A stretch of DNA of 64,000 nt, taken from the NCBI GenBank assembly GCA_963717085.1, contig CAVQVM010000023.1:186001-250000 (forward strand). Reading direction: 5' to 3'. The notes beneath the pieces are model-generated. The model had not been told where the DNA came from and made no database searches. It saw only the letters and a program-made list of their open reading frames with translations. Source of the DNA: DASQUK01 sp963717085. Its GTDB lineage: Bacteria > Actinomycetota > Acidimicrobiia > Acidimicrobiales > VFJN01. Each line of letters begins with the position of its first letter. Within the stretch, counting starts at the first letter, position 1. This document shows, one piece after another, positions 59,505-64,000 of this stretch. The position numbers and the translations under genes were made by a program.

Positions 59505-61790
59505 ATGAAGGATCGGGTCTGGGGCGATCCGGCTGGTCCCGCACGAGCTAGCGGTCACACCAACGGTTCTCGTGCTTCCGGTACCAACCACTCCGACGTT
59601 CGCGATGACGGCCGCGACGCCGGGGGCACGCCCATGCATCTCAGGTCGTCGCCGACCGAGAACGGCCGCCGGCGGGGGCCGTTGCGCCGAGCATTTCGCA
59701 CGATGCTCGACTACCTCCCCCGTGGCAACACGCTGGACGACGAGACGTTCCAGCGGCGCCACCTGCTGCTGTGCTGGGTGCTGGCGCTGCATATACCGGC
59801 ACTCTTCGCGTTCGGGCTTTGGCAGGGCTACCAGGTCAGCCACATGGTGCTGGAGGTCACACCACCGGCCGCCGCCCTCCTGTTCGCCCGGCTGGCGCGC
59901 AACCGGCGGCTGGCGGGCTTCTTCATCACCTTCGGGCTCATTTTCTGCTCGTACTTGCTGGTCCACCTCTCCGAGGGCTCGATCGAGGCCCACTTCCACT
60001 TCTTCATCCTCATCGGCCTCATCGTCCTCTACCAGGACTGGGTGCCGCTCCTGTGGAACACGCTCTTCACGGTGGTTTCCCACGGGGTGGGCGGCGTCAT
60101 CGACCCCAGCGGCGTCTACAACCACTACGCAGCGCAGAACAAGCCGTGGCTCTGGGCGGGCATCCACGGCGTGTCGGTGCTGGCCGCCTGCATCGGTGTG
60201 ACGATCTTCTGGAAGAACACCGAGATCGAGCAGCACCGCAGCGCCCGGCTGGCGTCCGACCTGGCGGAATCGGAGCTGGCGGCGGTCCAGGCCCAAGCGG
60301 CACAGCGTCAGTCGATATCCGACCTGTTCGTCAACCTCGCCCGGCGCAACCAGTCGCTGCTCGATCGGCAACTGGCGCTCATCTCCGAGCTCGAGCAGCA
60401 CGAGAACAAGCCCGAGGCGCTGTCCGACCTGTTCCAGCTCGACCACCTCGCCACCCGCATCCGTCGCAACGCCGAGTCGCTGCTGGTGCTGTCGGGCGAC
60501 GAGCCGCCGCGCCTGTGGGGACGACCGGTCCCCCTGTCCGAGGTCGTGCGCGCCGCCGCTGCGGAGGTCGAGGACTATCCGCGGGTCGAGGTGCTCGTGA
60601 GCGACTACCTCGAGGTGTCGGGCCGCGTGGTGGCCGACTTGTCCCACCTGCTGGCCGAGCTGATCGAGAACGCGACCATGTTCTCGCCGCCGACCTCGGG
60701 GGTCCGCGTGCGGACCCACCTGGTGCCGGGCGAGGGGCGCACGTTCCTGCTCAGCATCGAGGACACCGGCATCGGCCTGTCCGACGAGCACATGCAAGCG
60801 GCCAACGAGCTGCTCGCCGACCCACCCGACATCGATCCCCGTCGCTCGACGTTGGGCTTCCACGTCGTGGGTCGTCTGGCGATTCGCCTCGGGCTCCGCG
60901 TGAGCCTGGCGCACACGCCGGGCGGTGGGGTCACCGCCCTGGTCACACTCCCACCCGACGTCGTCAGCGAACGCAGGTTGCCGGCTTCCGAGGTGGCGTC
61001 GCCGGCCTTCGCCGCGTCCGCTCTCAGCGGAGCCGGGGCATACGACGGCGGCCCCTGGGGCGTCCAGCACCACAACCTGGCCCGCGCGTCCCTCGCGCCC
61101 CAGACGGCGGTCGCCGTCGCCGAGCCGGCCGCCTCGGCCGTCGCGCCACCGTTTGCGCCGCCATTCGCGACGCCGAACCCGCCGTTCGACGCACCGAACC
61201 CGCCGTTCGACGCACCGGCACCGTCGTACATAGCACCGGCACCGCCATACGACGCACCGGCACCGCCGTACGAGGTGCCGGCACCGCCGTACATGGCGCC
61301 GGCACCGCCATACGACGCACCGGCACCGCCATACGTGGCACCGGCGCCGCCGTTCGACGGACCGGCACCGTCGTACATGGCACCGCCATACGACGCACCA
61401 GCACCGTCGTACGAGGCGCCCGCCGCAGAGCCCGCCCCGCCGTTCGTGGCGCCGGCCTCGCCGTACGAGGCACCCGCACCACAGCCAGCCCCGCCATACG
61501 AGGCGCCCGATCCGGCGCCGCTCACCACGACCCCGTCGCCGGTGACCGCCGACGGCCTGGTCCGGCGCGTGCCCGGCGCCAGCCTGGCCCCCTCCCTCCG
61601 CAAGACGCCCACCGGCGACGGCGGAGCCCCGACCGCCGTCGGTGGCACGACGCCCGCCGACTGGCGACCCGGCGCGCAGGCCGGCTCGATGCTGTCGCGC
61701 TTCCAGGCCAACCAGCGGGCCGGGCGGGCCGCAGCCGCGGCCTCGCCTCCGGTCGACATCGAGACCCATCCCGGAGACGACGATCCGTGA
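59505..61790 (+). CDS. Conservon sensor histidine-kinase-like protein (CvnA)
   Basis: 761 residues from ATG 59505 with GGAG 6 nt upstream. A polar N-terminus (~65 residues) is followed by about six membrane helices (LLLCWVLALHIPALFAFG to GIHGVSVLAACIGVTIFW), a linker with FQLDHLATRIRRNAESLLVLSG (His in the DHL position), and an HATPase domain with N-box ELIENATMFSPP and G-box EDTGIGLSDEH. A Pro/Ala-rich tail of ~230 residues includes APAPPYD-type repeats. In Streptomyces conservons CvnA forms a membrane complex with CvnB-D. No response regulator is present. Confidence 0.92.
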   Translation: MKDRVWGDPAGPARASGHTNGSRASGTNHSDVRDDGRDAGGTPMHLRSSPTENGRRRGPLRRAFRTMLDYLPRGNTLDDETFQRRHLLLCWVLALHIPALFAFGLWQGYQVSHMVLEVTPPAAALLFARLARNRRLAGFFITFGLIFCSYLLVHLSEGSIEAHFHFFILIGLIVLYQDWVPLLWNTLFTVVSHGVGGVIDPSGVYNHYAAQNKPWLWAGIHGVSVLAACIGVTIFWKNTEIEQHRSARLASDLAESELAAVQAQAAQRQSISDLFVNLARRNQSLLDRQLALISELEQHENKPEALSDLFQLDHLATRIRRNAESLLVLSGDEPPRLWGRPVPLSEVVRAAAAEVEDYPRVEVLVSDYLEVSGRVVADLSHLLAELIENATMFSPPTSGVRVRTHLVPGEGRTFLLSIEDTGIGLSDEHMQAANELLADPPDIDPRRSTLGFHVVGRLAIRLGLRVSLAHTPGGGVTALVTLPPDVVSERRLPASEVASPAFAASALSGAGAYDGGPWGVQHHNLARASLAPQTAVAVAEPAASAVAPPFAPPFATPNPPFDAPNPPFDAPAPSYIAPAPPYDAPAPPYEVPAPPYMAPAPPYDAPAPPYVAPAPPFDGPAPSYMAPPYDAPAPSYEAPAAEPAPPFVAPASPYEAPAPQPAPPYEAPDPAPLTTTPSPVTADGLVRRVPGASLAPSLRKTPTGDGGAPTAVGGTTPADWRPGAQAGSMLSRFQANQRAGRAAAAASPPVDIETHPGDDDP
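61175..61520 (+). repeat. Degenerate 21-bp tandem repeat region in the CvnA tail
   Basis: About fifteen imperfect copies of a 21-nt unit, core GCACCGGCACCGCCGTACGA, encoding heptads such as APAPPYD, APAPPYE and APAPPFD. Copies differ at third positions and at the seventh residue, so the array is older than the repeat in the VanW gene. It ends in a less regular Pro/Ala stretch near 61520. Limits are approximate. Confidence 0.8.
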
Positions 61791-62206
61791 GCAACTCTCA
61801 CGACGGTGGGGAGCTCGACTGGCTGATCAACAGCTTCGTCGACCGCATACCCGGCGTGAGCAGCGCGCTCGTCGTGACCACCGACGGCCTGGTCCTCGCC
61901 CACTCCCACCGGATCGCCCGCGACACGGCCGACCAGCTGGCGGCGGTCACGTCGGGGCTCGCCAGCCTGACGGCGGGCGCCGCGCGGTGCCTCGAGGCCG
62001 GAGCGGTCCAGCAGGTGATCGTCGAACTGACCCGCGGCTACCTGTTCGTCACCACCATCGGCGACGGCTCCGCCCTGGCCCTGATGTGTGGCACGGAGTG
62101 CGACATCGGCCTCATCGGCTACGAGATGAGCCTGCTGGTCACCCGCATCGGGCAGGTGCTGACGCCCGCCATGCGGGCCGACGGCCAGGTCATGCCGCCG
62201 CGATGA
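61787..62206 (+). CDS. Roadblock/LC7 domain protein (CvnB)
   Basis: 139 residues from GTG 61787, which overlaps the CvnA stop (GTGA). Roadblock/LC7 fold as in MglB: LDWLINSFVDRIPGVSSALVVTTDGLVLAHS opens the domain, followed by ADQLAAVTSGLASLTAGAARCL and GYLFVTTIGDGSALALM. In conservons this subunit regulates the small GTPase, acting like a GTPase-activating partner. The tail ends RADGQVMPPR. Its stop overlaps the next start (ATGA). Confidence 0.95.
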   Translation: MSNSHDGGELDWLINSFVDRIPGVSSALVVTTDGLVLAHSHRIARDTADQLAAVTSGLASLTAGAARCLEAGAVQQVIVELTRGYLFVTTIGDGSALALMCGTECDIGLIGYEMSLLVTRIGQVLTPAMRADGQVMPPR

Positions 62207-62565
62207 ACGCGTTTCCCGACGACCCCCGGCTGGTGCCGTTCTACGCCCTGACCCAGGGCCGCACCCAACCGGACGGGCGCGACCTCCCGTGGGAGACGAT
62301 GATCGTCGCCACCAGCGACGGTCGGGCGGCGCGGCCACAGCTGCGCTTCGAACAGGGCCAGATCGTGGACCTGTGCGGCGGCCCTGTGTCGGTGGCCGAG
62401 ATTGCCGCCCACCTCGGCGTGCCGCTGGGGGTGGCGGCGGTGTTGGTATCCGACCTGCACTCCGGCGGCTACATCGCCATGCACCGGCCCAGCGTCTCCG
62501 ACAATGGACGACCGCATCGGGAGATCCTCGAGCGGCTCCTCCACGGCCTCAAGGCGCAGGCATGA
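62203..62565 (+). CDS. DUF742 protein (CvnC)
   Basis: 120 residues. Winged-helix-like DUF742 domain: LVPFYALTQGRTQPDGRDLPWETMIVATS at the start and VAEIAAHLGVPLGVAAVLVSDLHSGGYIAMHRP as the helix-turn-helix-like core. This protein is the third member of the conservon and may bind DNA or bridge the GTPase to the kinase. Both its ends overlap the neighbouring genes by 4 bp. Confidence 0.95.
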   Translation: MNAFPDDPRLVPFYALTQGRTQPDGRDLPWETMIVATSDGRAARPQLRFEQGQIVDLCGGPVSVAEIAAHLGVPLGVAAVLVSDLHSGGYIAMHRPSVSDNGRPHREILERLLHGLKAQA

Positions 62566-63143
62566 GCGCGTACGGCGGCCCCGCCGTCGACGCACCGATC
62601 CCGGTGAAGATCGTGATCGCCGGCGGCTTCGGCGCCGGAAAGACCACGTTCGTGGGGGCGGCCTCCGAGATAGCAGCGCTGAGCACCGAGGCGGCGATGA
62701 CCGACCTGTCGGTGGGCATCGACGACCTGTCGGCGGTCCGGGGCAAGTCCACCACCACCGTGGCGCTCGACTTCGGCCGCCGGACGATCGACGAGGGCAT
62801 GGTCCTCTACGTGTTCGGCACCCCCGGCCAGGATCGGTTCTGGTTCATGTGGGACGACATCGCCCGCGGAGCGGCCGGCGCCATCGTCCTGATCGACACC
62901 CGCCGCATCGCCGATGGGTTCGCCGCGATCGACTTCTTCGAGGATCGGCGGGTGCCGTTCGTCGTCGCCGTCAACCTGTTCGACGACGCGCCGCGTCATC
63001 CGCTGGACTCCGTCCGAGACGCGTTGGCACTCGCCGCGGACGTTCCGCTGGTTGCCTGCGACGCGCGCGACGGGCGCTCGGTCGTGCCCGTGCTGGTCAC
63101 CCTCGTCGAGCACGCCCTGATCCGCTCGATGGCCGGGGCCTGA
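62562..63143 (+). CDS. Small Ras-like GTPase of the conservon (CvnD)
   Basis: 193 residues. Ras-like P-loop GGFGAGKTTFVGA (G1), DLSVGIDD switch region, G3-type FGTPGQDRFWFMWDDIA and G4-like VAVNLFDD in place of NKxD; G5 is less clear (VACDARDG). The altered G4 motif is normal for conservon GTPases. Conservons in Streptomyces control differentiation and secondary metabolism through membrane-coupled GTP switching; a similar signalling role is likely here. It overlaps cvnC by 4 bp and ends the operon. Confidence 0.95.
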   Translation: MSAYGGPAVDAPIPVKIVIAGGFGAGKTTFVGAASEIAALSTEAAMTDLSVGIDDLSAVRGKSTTTVALDFGRRTIDEGMVLYVFGTPGQDRFWFMWDDIARGAAGAIVLIDTRRIADGFAAIDFFEDRRVPFVVAVNLFDDAPRHPLDSVRDALALAADVPLVACDARDGRSVVPVLVTLVEHALIRSMAGA

Positions 63144-63154
63144 CCGGCCCGCGC

Positions 63155-63781
63155 TCAAGCCGCCAGGTCCTCGTCCGGGGCGACGACTTCGCCGGCCGGC
63201 TTCTCGAAGATGCCGGAATGGCGGAGGGCGAGCTCGGTCAGGGCCGCGAGCGTCACCCCCACGGCGACCCCGAGCCCCGTGGCCAGAAGCGTGTGGTCGT
63301 GGAACGTCGTGCCACCGAGGTAGCCGAGGGAGGCGCCGAACGCGGCCCACAGGGGCGCGGCGAAGCAGGTGATGGCGCTGAAGCGTGCAAGCGGGAACTG
63401 CAGGCGGCCGCTCATGAAGGTGCTGGCGGTACGCCCGCCGGGCACGAATCGGGCCACCAGGAGGATGGTCGGCCCGCGGAGGTGGAGCTGTTGCGCCGCC
63501 CAGGCCTGGAGCCGGGCGACCTTGCCGCCGGAACGCCGGAAGCCGCCCTTGCCCGTCCAGCGCCCGAGCCCGTAGGAGAGGTGGTCGCCGACGATGGCCC
63601 CGGCCGCCGCCGCGAGGCCGACGGCCACGATGCTGAGCCGTCCCTGCCACGCCAGCACGCCGGCCAGGATCACCGTCGCCTCGCTGGGCAGTACCGGGAC
63701 GACGACGTCGAGCGCGACGAACCCGAAGATCAGGAGGTAGGCCAGGAGGCCAAGATCCGCCAGGGCGTTGAGGTCGATCAT
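63155..63781 (-). CDS. DedA-family membrane protein
   Basis: 208 residues with about five hydrophobic segments. Motifs of the DedA/SNARE-associated family: VVPVLPSEATVILAG near the start and ARFVPGGRTASTFMSGRLQFPLARF, which contains the conserved arginine/proline-glycine motif. DedA proteins flip undecaprenyl phosphate or phospholipids across the membrane. The C-terminal tail is acidic (VVAPDEDLAA). Start ATG 63781. Confidence 0.92.
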   Translation of the reverse strand: MIDLNALADLGLLAYLLIFGFVALDVVVPVLPSEATVILAGVLAWQGRLSIVAVGLAAAAGAIVGDHLSYGLGRWTGKGGFRRSGGKVARLQAWAAQQLHLRGPTILLVARFVPGGRTASTFMSGRLQFPLARFSAITCFAAPLWAAFGASLGYLGGTTFHDHTLLATGLGVAVGVTLAALTELALRHSGIFEKPAGEVVAPDEDLAA

Positions 63782-63887
63782 CGCCGTTCACGGCATGCGG
63801 AACTCCGCCGAAGCGCATGCATGGTCGCCACCGTACGGCCGCAACGCCCGGCAGGGCATCGGGGATTCCCCGGAGGCGCGTCCGGGG

Positions 63888-64000
63888 TCAGCGAGGGGCG
63901 AGGTCGCGGATCGCCTGCCGCTGGTCGTAACCGAAGGGCAGCAGGGCCAGCGCGGGCGTCGACACGCCGTTGTCGACATAGCGCTGGATGTGTTCCCGGC
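63888..64000 (-). CDS. LLM-class oxidoreductase, 3' end only (cut by window edge)
   Basis: The minus strand from the right edge reads REHIQRYVDNGVSTPALALL and then PFGYDQRQAIRDLAPR to a stop at 63888. This matches the C-terminus of a luciferase-like F420-dependent oxidoreductase (REHIQRYVDAGV is a typical segment). Only the last ~37 residues are in the window, so nothing can be said about the start or active site. Confidence 0.6.
   Translation of the reverse strand, partial: REHIQRYVDNGVSTPALALLPFGYDQRQAIRDLAPR

Noticed and set aside
59457..61769. 770-codon open frame on the minus strand
   Set aside because: Antisense to cvnA. Its repeats mirror the Pro-rich array of the real gene, and no family is recognisable.

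Overview
The window is about 70% GC. Its gene content points to an actinobacterium, and I infer (not prove) the class Acidimicrobiia or a close relative. The supporting genes are a fused E2-E1 2-oxoglutarate enzyme (Kgd), the mismatch endonuclease NucS, several F420-type LLM oxidoreductases, a four-gene conservon (CvnA-D), an actinobacterial-type geranylgeranyl reductase, many GTG/TTG starts and scattered relics of DUF222/HNH nuclease genes. It reads as a chromosome with many lipid/CoA genes. I see no rRNA, tRNA, CRISPR array or intact insertion sequence.

Layout. 1-3070: a flavin oxidoreductase diverges from an Ada-AlkA type DNA repair fusion. 3071-7640 is an accessory patch: a fragment of a sterol-desaturase-type gene, tandem and dispersed short repeats, two paralogous small secreted proteins, a STAS protein without its phospho-serine, and a cluster of small genes ending in a truncated phage P27-like terminase small subunit. 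7643-15872 is rich in exported proteins: a vanadium-haloperoxidase/PAP2 protein, a ScyD-like protein, a PHB-depolymerase-like lipoprotein and a subtilase with six FG-GAP-like repeats. A short HNH relic and a methyltransferase gene also lie here.

15903-29312 is mostly housekeeping: kgd, ettA, sulfur assimilation (cysC and cysQ, with a cysD/cysN deletion chimera), a PhyH dioxygenase, an alkyltransferase-like DNA repair protein, a UbiB-type kinase, nucS, and a split MaoC hydratase/SDR pair resembling the two halves of peroxisomal MFE-2. 29399-33892: a VanW-domain membrane protein with five perfect 33-bp repeats, a geranylgeranyl reductase, an AraC-type regulator and a VOC protein.

34177-45192 looks catabolic (nitronate monooxygenase, aldehyde dehydrogenase, LLM oxidoreductase, MarR plus MFS exporter, acyl-CoA dehydrogenase, acyl-CoA synthetase, SDR), with PhoU and PadR. 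45218-46853 holds two decayed genes, a DinB-like one and an HNH nuclease, that converge on one CTAG carrying both stop codons. 46990-58019 contains a SnoaL/TetR/DoxX operon, hydrolases, a RecB-like nuclease, PAP2 and DsbA-like proteins, YceH, another LLM/SDR pair, a large secreted DUF6351-like protein and a Mug-type glycosylase whose N-terminus looks like half a methyltransferase. 58026-64000 has an alkyl-sulfatase-like hydrolase, the conservon cvnA-B-C-D with overlapping stop/start codons, a DedA protein and the 3' end of another LLM gene.

A recurring theme is deletion scars: at least six genes survive only as halves or chimeras. The strongest single oddity is the in-frame joining of the first ~32 residues of CysD to the last ~85 residues of CysN. 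Start choices, families and motifs are read by eye from the sequence; no database search was run.
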